Shown: positions 53,769 to 63,489 of the stretch, piece after piece
Layout: the number at the start of each line of letters is the position of its first letter
Numbering within the stretch: the first letter of the stretch is position 1
Source of the DNA: Guyparkeria sp. WRN-7
GTDB lineage: Bacteria > Pseudomonadota > Gammaproteobacteria > Halothiobacillales > Halothiobacillaceae
Reading direction: 5' to 3'
NCBI RefSeq assembly: GCF_001641825.1
Contig: NZ_LRFH01000014.1
Span: forward strand, 434,001-498,000
Length of the DNA stretch: 64,000 nucleotides
Made by a program: the position numbers and the translations under genes
The notes under the pieces: model-generated
What the model saw: only the letters and a program-made list of their open reading frames with translations
What the model was told of the DNA's origin: nothing
The model's database searches: none

Positions 53769-54487
53769 GACGAACCGTAGGCCTCCTGGTCGACGAACCA
53801 GTGGGTCGGGCGCGTGCTGGCCAGGCGCTCGGCGGGCAGCTGGTCGTGTCCTTCCCGGATGCGTGCCAAGGCTGTCTGCTTGCTGCCCCCCGTCACCAGG
53901 AACACCGCCTCGCGGGCGGCCTCGAACACCGGGAAGGTCAGGGTCAGGCGATGGCCGTGCAGCTTGGGCACCGGGTTGACCACCGCCAGGCGCGTGCGCT
54001 CCGAAAGTGCCTCGGTATCCGGAAACAACGAGGCGAAATGGCCGTCACTGCCCAGTCCCAGCAGGGTCACGTCGAAGCGCGGGACGCGGCCGGCCGTCCA
54101 TCTGCGCAGCGTGTCCTCGTAGGCCTCGGCATCGCGCTGCGGATCGCGTTGCTGGTCCGAGATCATCGGGAAGGTGCGGTGCGGGTGGATCCCGAGGGGT
54201 TCGAACAGGGACTGGCGCGCCATGCGGAAATTGCTGTTCGGGTGGTCGAGCGGCACGTTGCGTTCGTCGCCGAAGTAGAACTCGACCCGCTGCCACTCGA
54301 GCGCGCCGCGGTAGCGGTTGGCGAGCAGTTGATAGAGCCGGCGCGGCGTGCTGCCTCCGGCCAGGGCAATGCGGGCCACGCCTCGCATTCGGATCGCCTC
54401 GGACAAGCACTCGACCAGCCAGTCGGCGCAAGCGACGAACGTCGCCTCCGGGGTTTCGCTCGGATGGAATTCGGCGTTGGCGGACAT
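53765..54487 (-). CDS. pgl: 6-phosphogluconolactonase
   Basis: This 240-residue NagB/DevB-fold enzyme hydrolyses 6-phosphogluconolactone in the oxidative pentose phosphate pathway. Motifs: RIALAGGSTPRRLYQLL, VEFYFGDERNVPLDHPNSNFRMARQSLF and DVTLLGLGSDGHFASLFPDTEAL. It stands without zwf or gnd and is inserted into the rsmA-apaG-apaH series, overlapping apaG by four bases. Confidence 0.95.
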   Translation of the reverse strand: MSANAEFHPSETPEATFVACADWLVECLSEAIRMRGVARIALAGGSTPRRLYQLLANRYRGALEWQRVEFYFGDERNVPLDHPNSNFRMARQSLFEPLGIHPHRTFPMISDQQRDPQRDAEAYEDTLRRWTAGRVPRFDVTLLGLGSDGHFASLFPDTEALSERTRLAVVNPVPKLHGHRLTLTFPVFEAAREAVFLVTGGSKQTALARIREGHDQLPAERLASTRPTHWFVDQEAYGSS

Positions 54488-54568
54488 GGCCGTCCCGTGA
54501 GTTGCGGATGTCAGTGGTTACGGCGGCCGCGTGGGGCGGCACGCAATCGCCCCGACACGGCCGGGGCG

Positions 54569-55384
54569 TCAGTCGGTCGAATCGATCAATCGGGCGAGCG
54601 TCAGGAACTCGGGTATGTCCAGGGCCTGGGCGCGCAGCGACGGGTCGATTCCCGACGCTTCAATTGTTGACGCTGACATCAGGGGTTTCAAGTTGTTGCG
54701 CAGGGTCTTGCGCCGCTGGGTGAAGGCGGCGGTGACCAGCTTCTCGAAGCGAGGCCAGTCCGCCGGGGGGATGGCCGGTTCACTACGCGGGGTGATCCGG
54801 ATGATGCTTGAGTCCACCTTGGGGGGCGGATTGAAGGCCGAGGGCGGCACGTCGAACAGGTGCTCGACCTCGGCCTGGGCGGACACCAGCACGCTCAGCC
54901 GGCTGTAGGCGGAATCGCCGGGATCGGCGGCGAGGCGGTCGGCGACCTCTTTTTGCACCATGAACACCATCTCGTCGATCCGATCGGCCTGGGCGAGCAG
55001 CCGCGTGATCAGCGCGGTGGCGATGTTGTAGGGCAGGTTGCCGACGATGGTCAGCGGGGGTGTGAGTCCGGTGGACTCGGCCAGTGCCGCCAGGTCGAGC
55101 CGCAGGGCGTCCTGCGGGACGATCTCGACCCGCTGTCCGGCGCCTTCGGCGTCGGCCTTGACGCGCAGCCGGGTGATCACGTCGCGATCAAGCTCGATCG
55201 CCACCACCCGGTTGCCGCGGGCGGCCAGCGGCAGGGTCAGTGCGCCGAGGCCGGGGCCGATCTCGACCAGGTCGCCGGCCGGCGGGATGGCCGCCAGGAT
55301 GCGTTCGATCACGCCCGGATCGACCAGGAAGTTCTGGCCGAAGCGCTTGCGGGCCCGGTGGCCGTCCTGGATGCCGCGTGCCAT
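54569..55384 (-). CDS. rsmA: 16S rRNA (adenine-1518/1519-N6)-dimethyltransferase
   Basis: This 271-residue KsgA enzyme dimethylates A1518 and A1519. Motifs: RKRFGQNFLVDPGVIERI, LVEIGPGLGALTLPL (SAM), VVAIELDRDV and IVGNLPYNIATALI (catalytic NLPY), plus FTQRRKTLRNNL at the C-terminal domain. It follows pdxA by two bases in the conserved lptD-surA-pdxA-rsmA operon. Confidence 0.97.
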   Translation of the reverse strand: MARGIQDGHRARKRFGQNFLVDPGVIERILAAIPPAGDLVEIGPGLGALTLPLAARGNRVVAIELDRDVITRLRVKADAEGAGQRVEIVPQDALRLDLAALAESTGLTPPLTIVGNLPYNIATALITRLLAQADRIDEMVFMVQKEVADRLAADPGDSAYSRLSVLVSAQAEVEHLFDVPPSAFNPPPKVDSSIIRITPRSEPAIPPADWPRFEKLVTAAFTQRRKTLRNNLKPLMSASTIEASGIDPSLRAQALDIPEFLTLARLIDSTD

Positions 55385-55386
55385 GC

Positions 55387-56388
55387 TCAGGCGGCCCTGT
55401 GCTGGGCTTGGCGCTCGGCCAGCTCGGCGCCGAGCTCGATGGCGGCGGCGAGCGAACCGTGCTCGGCGCGGCCCGAGCCTGCCAGATCCAGGGCGGTGCC
55501 ATGGTCCACCGACGTGCGGATGATCGGCAGGCCGAGGGTCACGTTGACCGCCCGGCCGAAGCCGGCATATTTCAGCACCGGCAGGCCCTGGTCGTGGTAC
55601 ATCGCCAGCACGGCATCGGCGCCGTCGAGATGGCGGGGCGTGAACAGCGTGTCGGCCGGCAGCGGGCCGATCGCCTGGATGCCGCGCGCCCGCAACGCCT
55701 CAAGCGTCGGGCCGATCACCCGAATCTCCTCGTCGCCGAGGTGGCCGGACTCGCCGGCGTGCGGGTTGAGTCCGGCGACCAGCAGGCGAGGCTGCGACTT
55801 GCCCAGCCACTCGGCCATTGCCGCATGGAGCGTCTCGATCACGGTCGTCAGCACATCGCCGGTGATCGCGGCCGGCACCTGGGTCAGCGGCAGGTGGGTG
55901 GTAGCGAGCGCGACGCGCAGGCTGCCGGCCACCAGCATCATCACCGGTGTGCCGCCGACCCGTTCGGCGAGGTATTCGGTGTGGCCGGTGAACGGGATGC
56001 CGGCGTCGTTGATCACGCCCTTGTGCAGCGGGGCGGTGACCAGCCCGGCGTAGTCGCCGGCCCGGCAGCCGTCGGCGGCGTGGTCGAGCATGTCGAGCAC
56101 GTGGCGGGCGTTGGCCGGATCGAGCCGGCCCGGTGTGACCGGTGCCCGGACGGGCAGGTGGCGGAAGCGAAAGCCCGGCTCGGCCGATGCGTCCGGGGCG
56201 GCATCCGGCCAGTCGAACGGCAGGTCGAGCGCGGCGGCCCGGGCGGCGAACACGTCGCGGTCACCGAGCACCACCAGCTCGGCCGGCGGACGGAAGGCCG
56301 GGTCGGCGGCGAGCGCGAGCAGCAGGTCCGGGCCGATACCGGCCGGTTCGCCGCTACTGACGACCAAGCGCACGCTGGCCACGGGCAT
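55387..56388 (-). CDS. pdxA: 4-hydroxythreonine-4-phosphate dehydrogenase
   Basis: This 333-residue enzyme of pyridoxal phosphate synthesis shows SSGEPAGIGPDLLL at the N-terminus, GLVTAPLHKGVINDAG, FTGHTEYLAER, LNPHAGESGHLGDEEI (metal-binding His) and AMYHDQGLPVLKY. It overlaps surA by 35 bases and precedes rsmA by two, typical of the lptD-surA-pdxA-rsmA operon. Confidence 0.96.
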   Translation of the reverse strand: MPVASVRLVVSSGEPAGIGPDLLLALAADPAFRPPAELVVLGDRDVFAARAAALDLPFDWPDAAPDASAEPGFRFRHLPVRAPVTPGRLDPANARHVLDMLDHAADGCRAGDYAGLVTAPLHKGVINDAGIPFTGHTEYLAERVGGTPVMMLVAGSLRVALATTHLPLTQVPAAITGDVLTTVIETLHAAMAEWLGKSQPRLLVAGLNPHAGESGHLGDEEIRVIGPTLEALRARGIQAIGPLPADTLFTPRHLDGADAVLAMYHDQGLPVLKYAGFGRAVNVTLGLPIIRTSVDHGTALDLAGSGRAEHGSLAAAIELGAELAERQAQHRAA

Positions 56389-57757
56389 CGCTGACGGTGC
56401 CGGTGAGGCGGTTCTCGATATAGGCCTCGGCGCGCAGGCGGCGGATGTACTTGGTCAGTTCCTCGTCCGCGCGGCGCTCGCCGATGGCGTTGCGGGCCTG
56501 GTCGCGCAGCGACTCGCCGGAGACCTGCTGGCGGCGCGTGTCGTTGACCCGCAGGAAGTGGAAGCCGAACTGGCTCTCGAAGACCGGGCTGAGTTCGCCG
56601 ACGTCGACCGACTCGAGTATGCGGGCGAAGGCCGGGACCATCTCGTCGGGGTTCACCCAGCCAAGGTCGCCGCCGCGCCGGGCCGATCCCGGATCGTCGG
56701 AGAATTCGCGGGCGATCGAGCCGAACGACGTCTCGCCCGAGGCGATGCGCTCGCGCAGCTCCTGCGCCAGTTCGCGGGTGGCCGCCGGGTCGCGGTCACC
56801 CTGCGGACGAAGCAGGACGTGCTCGGCGCGGTACTGGGTGACGTCGGCACCACCGGTGGTGGTGCGCGTGTCGATCACCTTGACCAGGTGGAAGCCGTTG
56901 GGGCTGCGGATGATGTCGCTCACCTGGCCGGCCTCAAGCTCCTGGACCGCCGGCAGGAACAGCGACGGGATCCGGGCCGGTTCACGCCAGCCGAGATCGC
57001 CGCCTTCCTCGGCGTTCAGGGCATCGGAGCGTTCGGCCGAGACCCGAGCGAAATCGGCGCCGTCACGCAGCTCGTCGCGGATCGACTCGGCGCGCTCCCG
57101 GGCGGATTCGACGGCCTCGGGCGAGGCGTTCTCGGGCACCGAGACGAGGATCTGTGCCAGCCGGTATTCGGTCTGCTCGGCCGGCGCGCCGGTGCGCTGC
57201 TCGATGTAGTCGTCGATGTCGCGGTCGGAGACGTTGATCTGGCTGTAGACCTCGCGCTTCTGCAGCTCCTCGATGATCATCTGCTCGCGGATGTTGTCGC
57301 GGAAGGCCGCCCAGTCCTGCCCCTGACGGATCACCGCCTGGCGCAGTTGCGAGAGGTTCATGCCGTTGCGGGCGGCGATGCCGCCGAGAGCCTGGTTCAG
57401 GCGAGTGTCGTCGATCTGGATGCCGATCTTCTTCGCCCGTTCGAGCATGGCCGCCTCGGTGATCATCCGGTCGAGCACGCGCGCGGCGAGGCGCTGGCGT
57501 TCGGCCGGCCCCATCGACGCCAAGTCGACCTGGCCGCCGAGCTGGGCCACTTCGGCCTCGAGCTCGCGCTGCGTGATCACGCGCTCGTTGACGACGGCCA
57601 CGATGCGGTCGAGCGGCTGGAAGCCTTCCATGCCCCGGGTCTGCCCGGCAGTCGGTTCGCTTTGCGCCACGGTCTGGGTCAGCGGGGCGCAGACCAGCAG
57701 CAGGGCGGCCAGCAGGGTCGTCGGTCGACGGGTTGTCAGGGCGTGCAGGAAAGGCAT
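56354..57757 (-). CDS. surA: periplasmic chaperone/peptidyl-prolyl isomerase SurA
   Basis: This 467-residue protein chaperones outer-membrane beta-barrel proteins including LptD. A signal peptide (about residues 1-32) is followed by the SurA N domain (LDRIVAVVNERVITQRELEAEV). Two parvulin domains follow (YRLAQILVSVPENASPEA... GGDLGWREPARIPSLF; YRAEHVLLRPQGDRD... GGDLGWVNPDEMVPAF). The C-terminal peptide is also present. It is about 70 bases downstream of lptD. Confidence 0.96.
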   Translation of the reverse strand: MPFLHALTTRRPTTLLAALLLVCAPLTQTVAQSEPTAGQTRGMEGFQPLDRIVAVVNERVITQRELEAEVAQLGGQVDLASMGPAERQRLAARVLDRMITEAAMLERAKKIGIQIDDTRLNQALGGIAARNGMNLSQLRQAVIRQGQDWAAFRDNIREQMIIEELQKREVYSQINVSDRDIDDYIEQRTGAPAEQTEYRLAQILVSVPENASPEAVESARERAESIRDELRDGADFARVSAERSDALNAEEGGDLGWREPARIPSLFLPAVQELEAGQVSDIIRSPNGFHLVKVIDTRTTTGGADVTQYRAEHVLLRPQGDRDPAATRELAQELRERIASGETSFGSIAREFSDDPGSARRGGDLGWVNPDEMVPAFARILESVDVGELSPVFESQFGFHFLRVNDTRRQQVSGESLRDQARNAIGERRADEELTKYIRRLRAEAYIENRLTGTVSDARGQRALGRQ

Positions 57758-57830
57758 GGATCTACTCGCTGTTGCGACGGGTTCAATGGGCGAACGGGGC
57801 GATCATAACGTATCCGCGCCACCGAGCGGA

Positions 57831-60137
57831 TCAGGGGCGAAAGCCGAGGATGTCGTTGCGGAACTGGTTGCCGCCGAAGCCGCCCAGGCCCTTGAGTTCG
57901 ATCTGGAAGATCACCGCGTTGCTGTATTCGGCCTCATTCGGGTCGAAGCCGGCGTCCGGGCGCACGATGTAGCGCTTCAATGCCAGGCGCGCCGACCAGC
58001 AGCAGGACTCGTAGCCGACGCCGAGCAGGGACTGGACGATCTGCTCGTTGTCGAAGTCGTAACCGACGCGACCCAGGAGCGACCAGCGTTGCGTGACCGG
58101 CCAGGCGAACGACACGTCGCCCTGCTGGTAGTCGTTGTCCGTACCGATCTCGGCATCGCGGGTGAAGTAGGACAGGTTGAGGATGCGATTGTTCTCGCCC
58201 CGGTAGCCGATGCGGGTCTGCGAGCGAGCCAGCGTCTCGCGGTCGGTGTCGTATTCGGCGGTGAACGAGCCGTTCCAGTGACGGGTGACGTCGCTGTAGA
58301 CCTCGGCGAGCACGGCCGAGCCGCCCGCCTCCTCGGCGGTATACGGGCGGTTGGGCAGCGTGGTCTCGGAGGCCTCGAAACGGTAGCGCTGGGCGACACG
58401 CAGCGACAGCGGCATGATGCCCTGGTAGGTGTCGAGCAGCGACCAGGAGAGGCCGTAGGTCAGGGCATTCTCGTCGGCCACCCGATCGCCGCCGGAGAAG
58501 CGGTTGGGGCGGAACAGCTCGCTGTAACTGAGGGTGCGCAGGCCGGTGTCGAATACCGGGATGTCGTCCTGGTCCCGGTACGGCACGTAGAGGTAGTAGA
58601 GCCGCGGTTCGAGCAGGGCGCGGTAACGACCGGTCTCGCCGTAGCCGCGCTCGAGGAACAGGCGGCCGTCGATGCTGGATAGCGGCACCACCCGCGTGGC
58701 GTCACTGTCGTAGCGGTCGGCGGTGGGGGCGCGCTGTTCGTCCAGCTGATAGCCGGTGGCGTCGAGCAAGACCTCGGGGCGCAGCTGATACCAGCTCTCG
58801 GAGAACGTCTGACCAAGATCGATGGCCGCATGGGCGCGGTCGCCCGCCACCCGCAGGTCGGACGGGTGGGTGAAGCGCGTCACGTCGGCGCGCACGCCCA
58901 GCGATGGTGCGAGACGTTCGCCCCACTCGCCGAGACCGAAGCGGTTGCTGGCCGTCAGTCGCGGCATGATGCGGTACGGGTACAGGCGTTCGCTCAGATC
59001 CGGGTTGATCGTCTGCCACTGGCGCGCCAGCAGGCCGAGATTCCAGCTGCCGGCACGGCCGTTCAGCTGCGCGTCGCTCTTGAGGTGGCTGGCGGTCGAC
59101 TGGTCGAGGTTGGTCGAGAAGTCCTGCAGGAACTCGTCATCGGACACCCGGTTGATGTCGACGCGGTAGTCGAGGTCCGGGTTGATTCGTCCCTGGCTGT
59201 CCAGGCCCAGCGACCAGCGCGAACCGCCGTCGGCACGGTCGTCCGGCAGGTAGAAGAAATCGAGCTGGTCGCGGCCGAGGTCCGCCTCGCCGAATCGGTG
59301 CAGCCAACGGACCTGGCCGCCGAGGCCCAGGCCGCGCTTGGTCATGAGCGTCGGCGTGAGCGTGGCATCGAGATTGGGCGCGATGTTCCAGTAGTACGGC
59401 TGGGCGTATTCGAAGCCGCCTTCGGTACTGCTGCCCAGGGTTGGGTAGAGAAAGCCGCTCTGGCGACGATCGTCGATGGGGAAGTTGAGGTACGGCGCGT
59501 AGAACACCGGCACGCCGCCGGCGCGCAGCGTGGTGTGCCAGGCCTCGCCGCGGCCGGTCTCCCGATCGAGTGCGATCTCCTCGGCGCGGATTTCCCAGTC
59601 GCGTTTGCCGGCCGGGCAGGTGGAGAAGGTCGCTCGGTCGAGCCGATAGCGCTGACGGTCCTGCTGGACGATGGTGTCGGCCACGCCGGAGAGATGACGG
59701 CTTTCGATCCAGTAGCGCGCGCGTTCCAGTCGCCCGGCATCGCTGTCGAGATTCAGTTCGCCCCGTTCCGCCTGCACGGCCAGGTCGGCGGTTTGCAGCC
59801 AGATATCGCCCTCGGCGGTCACCACGGCATCCTGCTGCTGGTAGAGCAGTTCCTCGCCACGTACCCGGCGTCCCGGTTCGTCGATTACCGCATCACCGGA
59901 GAGCGTCACCGTGCCGTCGCTGCCGTATTGGGCGCGATCAGCCGCGGCCTTTCCCGGGCTGCCGGTCGGCAGAGGCGTGTAGTCCGGGCGCTCGGGGCCG
60001 AAAACGGGGCAGAGTGCGTACTCGCCGCGGTCGGCGGCGAGGGCGTCACTCGGCTGGATCGCGCCGAGCGCCGGGATCAGTCCCAGCGCGGCGGCAACGG
60101 CCGTCGCCAGTGGCTTGCGTGTCGTCCTTGACCGCAT
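57831..60137 (-). CDS. lptD: LPS-assembly protein LptD
   Basis: This 768-residue outer-membrane beta-barrel inserts lipopolysaccharide into the outer leaflet. A signal peptide (MRSRTTRKPLATAVAAALG...ALA) leads into an OstA-like jellyroll domain (GTVTLSGDAVIDEPGRRVRGEELLYQQ). The barrel region follows, with GGVPVFYAPYLNFPIDDRR and the C-terminal GYESCCWSARLAL. The Cys set (N-terminal ALCP, STCP, and the paired CC) is what the interdomain disulfides need. The ATG at 60137 is ten bases after the adk stop. Confidence 0.95.
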   Translation of the reverse strand: MRSRTTRKPLATAVAAALGLIPALGAIQPSDALAADRGEYALCPVFGPERPDYTPLPTGSPGKAAADRAQYGSDGTVTLSGDAVIDEPGRRVRGEELLYQQQDAVVTAEGDIWLQTADLAVQAERGELNLDSDAGRLERARYWIESRHLSGVADTIVQQDRQRYRLDRATFSTCPAGKRDWEIRAEEIALDRETGRGEAWHTTLRAGGVPVFYAPYLNFPIDDRRQSGFLYPTLGSSTEGGFEYAQPYYWNIAPNLDATLTPTLMTKRGLGLGGQVRWLHRFGEADLGRDQLDFFYLPDDRADGGSRWSLGLDSQGRINPDLDYRVDINRVSDDEFLQDFSTNLDQSTASHLKSDAQLNGRAGSWNLGLLARQWQTINPDLSERLYPYRIMPRLTASNRFGLGEWGERLAPSLGVRADVTRFTHPSDLRVAGDRAHAAIDLGQTFSESWYQLRPEVLLDATGYQLDEQRAPTADRYDSDATRVVPLSSIDGRLFLERGYGETGRYRALLEPRLYYLYVPYRDQDDIPVFDTGLRTLSYSELFRPNRFSGGDRVADENALTYGLSWSLLDTYQGIMPLSLRVAQRYRFEASETTLPNRPYTAEEAGGSAVLAEVYSDVTRHWNGSFTAEYDTDRETLARSQTRIGYRGENNRILNLSYFTRDAEIGTDNDYQQGDVSFAWPVTQRWSLLGRVGYDFDNEQIVQSLLGVGYESCCWSARLALKRYIVRPDAGFDPNEAEYSNAVIFQIELKGLGGFGGNQFRNDILGFRP

Positions 60138-60147
60138 CGGCTGCGAC

Positions 60148-60810
60148 TCAGGACTCGGACGGGGCGATGGGATCGAGGATCTTGCGGAAGTCGGCCGCGA
60201 TCTGGTCGATCTCCCGCTCGCCGTCGATTCGGGCCAGTCGCCCGTCACGCTCGTAGTATTCCACCAGCGGGGCCGTCTGTTCCTGGAAGACCTCCAGGCG
60301 ACGACGCACGGTTTCCTCGTTGTCGTCGTTGCGCTGAACCAGTTCGTGCTCGCAGTTGTCGCACTGGTGGTCCTTGCCCGGCGGATTGGTGTAGCGGTTG
60401 AAGACCGCGCCGCATTCCTTGCAGGTCATGCGGCCGGTCAGGCGCTTCATCAGCTTGTCCAGCGGCACGTCCAGGAGGATGCCCAGTTCCAGCGGACGCT
60501 CCAGCTCCTCGAGCATGGTGTCGAGCGCTTCGGCCTGCGCGATGTTGCGCGGGAAGCCATCGAGGATGAAGCCGCGCTCGGTGTCCGGCTGGGCCAGACG
60601 CTCGCGGATCATGCCCAGCACGATGTCGTCGCTGACCAGCTGGCCCTCGTCCATCGCCGCCTTGGCCTTGAGTCCCAGTTCGGTGCCGGCCGCGACTGCC
60701 GCGCGCAGCAGGTCGCCGGTGGAAATCTGGGGAACCTGGTAGTGCTCGACCAGTTGTGCCGCCTGCGTGCCCTTGCCCGAGCCGGGGGCGCCCAAAAGTA
60801 CGATTCGCAT
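60148..60810 (-). CDS. adk: adenylate kinase (zinc-lid type)
   Basis: This 220-residue enzyme interconverts ATP, AMP and ADP. The P-loop GAPGSGKGTQA (about residues 7-17), ISTGDLLRAAV and FILDGFPRN are present. The LID carries four Cys (CKECGAVFN...CDNCE), the zinc-binding form found in many bacteria but not in Escherichia coli. The ATG at 60810 (MRIVLLGAPG) is chosen over a longer frame. Placement directly upstream of lptD suggests cotranscription. Confidence 0.97.
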   Translation of the reverse strand: MRIVLLGAPGSGKGTQAAQLVEHYQVPQISTGDLLRAAVAAGTELGLKAKAAMDEGQLVSDDIVLGMIRERLAQPDTERGFILDGFPRNIAQAEALDTMLEELERPLELGILLDVPLDKLMKRLTGRMTCKECGAVFNRYTNPPGKDHQCDNCEHELVQRNDDNEETVRRRLEVFQEQTAPLVEYYERDGRLARIDGEREIDQIAADFRKILDPIAPSES

Positions 60811-60986
60811 GGTGTTACTTGATCTTGATAGCCGTGGGTTTTTGCCGACCGAATGCATGACCGGGGCTCCGGTCGACCGGCGAAAAACGGTATCATATCG
60901 AAAACGCCGCGGCTTGCCTCGCGCTTGCCGCAATATCACGGTTTTTATCCGCTCAAATCGACACGCAATCAATCGAGGCTGATTTC

Positions 60987-61517
60987 ATGGACCTGTCCAA
61001 AATCCCCGCCGGCAAGAACCCGCCGGAAGACGTCAACGTCGTCATCGAGATCCCGGTGCAGGGCGTGCCGGTCAAGTACGAGCTCGACAAGGATTCGGGC
61101 GCGCTGCTGGTCGATCGCTTCATGGCGACCTCGATGTACTACCCGACCAACTACGGCTTCATCCCGCAGACGCTGTCCGACGACGGCGATCCGGTCGATG
61201 TCATGCTGGTCGCGCCGCTGCCGCTGCAGCCGGGCTCGGTCATCCGTGCCCGTCCGGTGGGCATGCTCGAGATGACCGACGAATCGGGCGTCGACGCGAA
61301 GATCATCGCCGTGCCGCACGACAAGCTCACCCCGCACTACCACGACGTCCAGAAGGTCGAGGACCTGCCGGGGTTCCTGCTCGAGCAGATCCAGCACTTC
61401 TTCGAGCAGTACAAGGCGCTCGAGCCGGGCAAGTGGGTCGAGTGCAAGGGCTTTGCCGACAAGGCCGCCGCCTGCAAGGAGATCGAGGACTCGATCGCCC
61501 GCCACGAGCAGGAATAA
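60987..61517 (+). CDS. ppa: inorganic pyrophosphatase
   Basis: This 176-residue family I enzyme hydrolyses pyrophosphate. It matches throughout: [53 protein letters not shown] (signature with catalytic Asp residues), DAKIIAVP and [21 protein letters not shown] precedes the ATG. It is divergent from adk across about 175 bases; in that space -10-like boxes (TATCAT on plus, TATGAT on minus) can be seen, without convincing -35 partners. Confidence 0.97.
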   Translation: MDLSKIPAGKNPPEDVNVVIEIPVQGVPVKYELDKDSGALLVDRFMATSMYYPTNYGFIPQTLSDDGDPVDVMLVAPLPLQPGSVIRARPVGMLEMTDESGVDAKIIAVPHDKLTPHYHDVQKVEDLPGFLLEQIQHFFEQYKALEPGKWVECKGFADKAAACKEIEDSIARHEQE

Positions 61518-61639
61518 GGCCGGTGACGGTCGGTGTCCTCCCGGCCGTACCAGACGGCGCGGCCGGTTGGCCCGCTCCCCCGGGAGTGGGTCGCCGGCCG
61601 TTATTGCGTTGACCCCATGACCACGGCGACCCTGCGCGC

Positions 61640-63487
61640 ATGCTAGATCGGCTTCACGACCACGGCCGGGCCCGGCGCCTGTTCCGACGGCGAATCCTGT
61701 TCGCCGCCTTGGTGTCGTTGCTGGTCGTGCTCACGTTGCTGGGGCGGGCGGCCTGGCTCCAGATCGCCCAGCACGAGTACTACCAGGCCAAGGCGGAGAA
61801 GAACCGCACCCGGGTGGTCGTGCTGCCGCCGGAGCGCGGCCGGATCTTCGACGCGAACGGCGAGGTGGTGGCCGACAACGTTGCCACCTACCAGGTCCAG
61901 ATCACTCCCGAGCACAGCCGCGATGTCGCCGCCGAGCTCGACCTGCTCGCCCGCGTGCTTGACCTGGATCAGCGCGCGATCGAGGCGCTCGAGGAGCGCA
62001 TCCGCGTGGGTCGGCGATTCGACCCGGTCCTGGTCAAGGCCGATCTGGACGAGGTGGAGCGCGCCCGCGTCGCTCGTCTGAAGCCCTGGCTGCGCGGCAC
62101 CGAGATCGTCTCGAGTCTCAAGCGGGTCTATCCGTACCGGGAGCTGATGGCCCACGTGGTCGGCTACGTCGGGCGGATCAATGCCGAGGACGTCAAGCGG
62201 CTCGACCCGGACGCCTATCAGGGCACGCAATACGTCGGCAAGACTGGCATCGAGCGCCAGTACGAGGATCGTCTGCACGGCGAACCCGGTTACCGGGTGG
62301 TCGAGGTCGACGCGTTGGGGCGCGAGGTCAAGGTGCTGGAGACGGTCCGCCCGGTGCCGGGCAAGGACATCGCTCTTACCATCGATGTCGGGCTTCAGGG
62401 CGTGGCCGCCGCCGCGCTGGGCGAATATTCCGGCGCCGTGGTCGCCGAGGACCCCCGCGACGGGGCGGTCCGGGCCCTGGTGTCCCGGCCGTCGTTCGAT
62501 CCCAATCTGTTCGTCGACGGCATCAGTCACAAGGACTACCAGCGTCTGCTCACCGATCCCGACCGGCCGCTCTACAACCGCGCCGTCACCGCGACCTACC
62601 CGCCGGGGTCGACGATCAAGCCGGTGATGGGGCTGGCGGGCATGCAGTACGACCTGCTCGATCCCGACAAGCCGTTCTTCGCCGGTCCGTACTACCAGAT
62701 CCCCGGCAACGAGCACCGCTATCGCGACTGGCGCAAGTGGGGCCACGGCTGGGTCGACTTCAAGGAATCGGTCTACCGCTCGGTCGACGTCTATTACTAC
62801 GACCTCGCCTACCGCATGGGCATCGACCGGATGCACGAGTTTCTGACCGATTTCGGTCTGGGGCGGAAGACCGGTATCGATCTGCCCAACGAGGCATCCG
62901 GCCTGGTGCCGTCGCGGGACTGGAAGCAGCGGGTCAAGCAGCAGGTCTGGTTTCCCGGCGAGACCGTCATTGCCGGCATCGGTCAGGGCTACATGCTCTC
63001 GACCATCCTGCAGCTGGCCGACATGACCTCGACCCTGGCGCTTTCCGGTGTGCGTCACGCCCCCTGGCTGGTCGCGTCGTTCGACCAGCCGCGTGAGCCG
63101 CGTGACCGCCTGGATCTGGAAAAGGACGACTACTGGGATCGGGCCCGCGAGGCGATGCGGGCCGTGGTGGGGCACAAGCGCGGCACCGCGCACAAGATCG
63201 AGGCGCCGTACCCGATCGCGGGCAAGACGGGCACCGCGCAGGTGTTCTCTGTCGCCCAGGACGAGGAATACGATGCCGAGGAGCTGGAGCGTCGTCTGCA
63301 CGACCACGCCCTGTTCGTCGGTTTCGCGCCGTTCGATGATCCGAAGCTTGCCGTGGCCGTGATCGCCGAGCACGGCGGTAGCGGCTCGGGGACGGCTGCG
63401 CCGATTGCGCGCAAGGTGATGGACTTCTGGTTCGATGTGACACCGGATGCCGACGTGCAGCCGGAATTTTCCGAGTACGGGGACTGA
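61640..63487 (+). CDS. mrdA: penicillin-binding protein 2
   Basis: This 615-residue class B PBP is the transpeptidase of the elongasome. It has an N-terminal membrane anchor (LFAALVSLLVVLTLLGRAAWLQ, about 18-39), a PBP dimer domain (VLPPERGRIFDANGEVVADN, TGIERQYEDRLHGEPG) and a transpeptidase domain. That domain shows the catalytic Ser in YPPGSTIKPVMGLAG, the SxN-type motif SVDVYYYDLA and the KTG motif in IAGKTGTAQV. The start ATG at 61640 has only a weak Shine-Dalgarno. It is followed two bases later by rodA. Confidence 0.95.
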   Translation: MLDRLHDHGRARRLFRRRILFAALVSLLVVLTLLGRAAWLQIAQHEYYQAKAEKNRTRVVVLPPERGRIFDANGEVVADNVATYQVQITPEHSRDVAAELDLLARVLDLDQRAIEALEERIRVGRRFDPVLVKADLDEVERARVARLKPWLRGTEIVSSLKRVYPYRELMAHVVGYVGRINAEDVKRLDPDAYQGTQYVGKTGIERQYEDRLHGEPGYRVVEVDALGREVKVLETVRPVPGKDIALTIDVGLQGVAAAALGEYSGAVVAEDPRDGAVRALVSRPSFDPNLFVDGISHKDYQRLLTDPDRPLYNRAVTATYPPGSTIKPVMGLAGMQYDLLDPDKPFFAGPYYQIPGNEHRYRDWRKWGHGWVDFKESVYRSVDVYYYDLAYRMGIDRMHEFLTDFGLGRKTGIDLPNEASGLVPSRDWKQRVKQQVWFPGETVIAGIGQGYMLSTILQLADMTSTLALSGVRHAPWLVASFDQPREPRDRLDLEKDDYWDRAREAMRAVVGHKRGTAHKIEAPYPIAGKTGTAQVFSVAQDEEYDAEELERRLHDHALFVGFAPFDDPKLAVAVIAEHGGSGSGTAAPIARKVMDFWFDVTPDADVQPEFSEYGD

Positions 63488-63489
63488 CG

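Noticed and set aside
61518-61639. GC-rich inverted repeats between ppa and mrdA as a terminator
   Set aside because: CGGCCGG-type symmetry is present but no T tract follows on the plus strand; could be hairpin-forming, not called.
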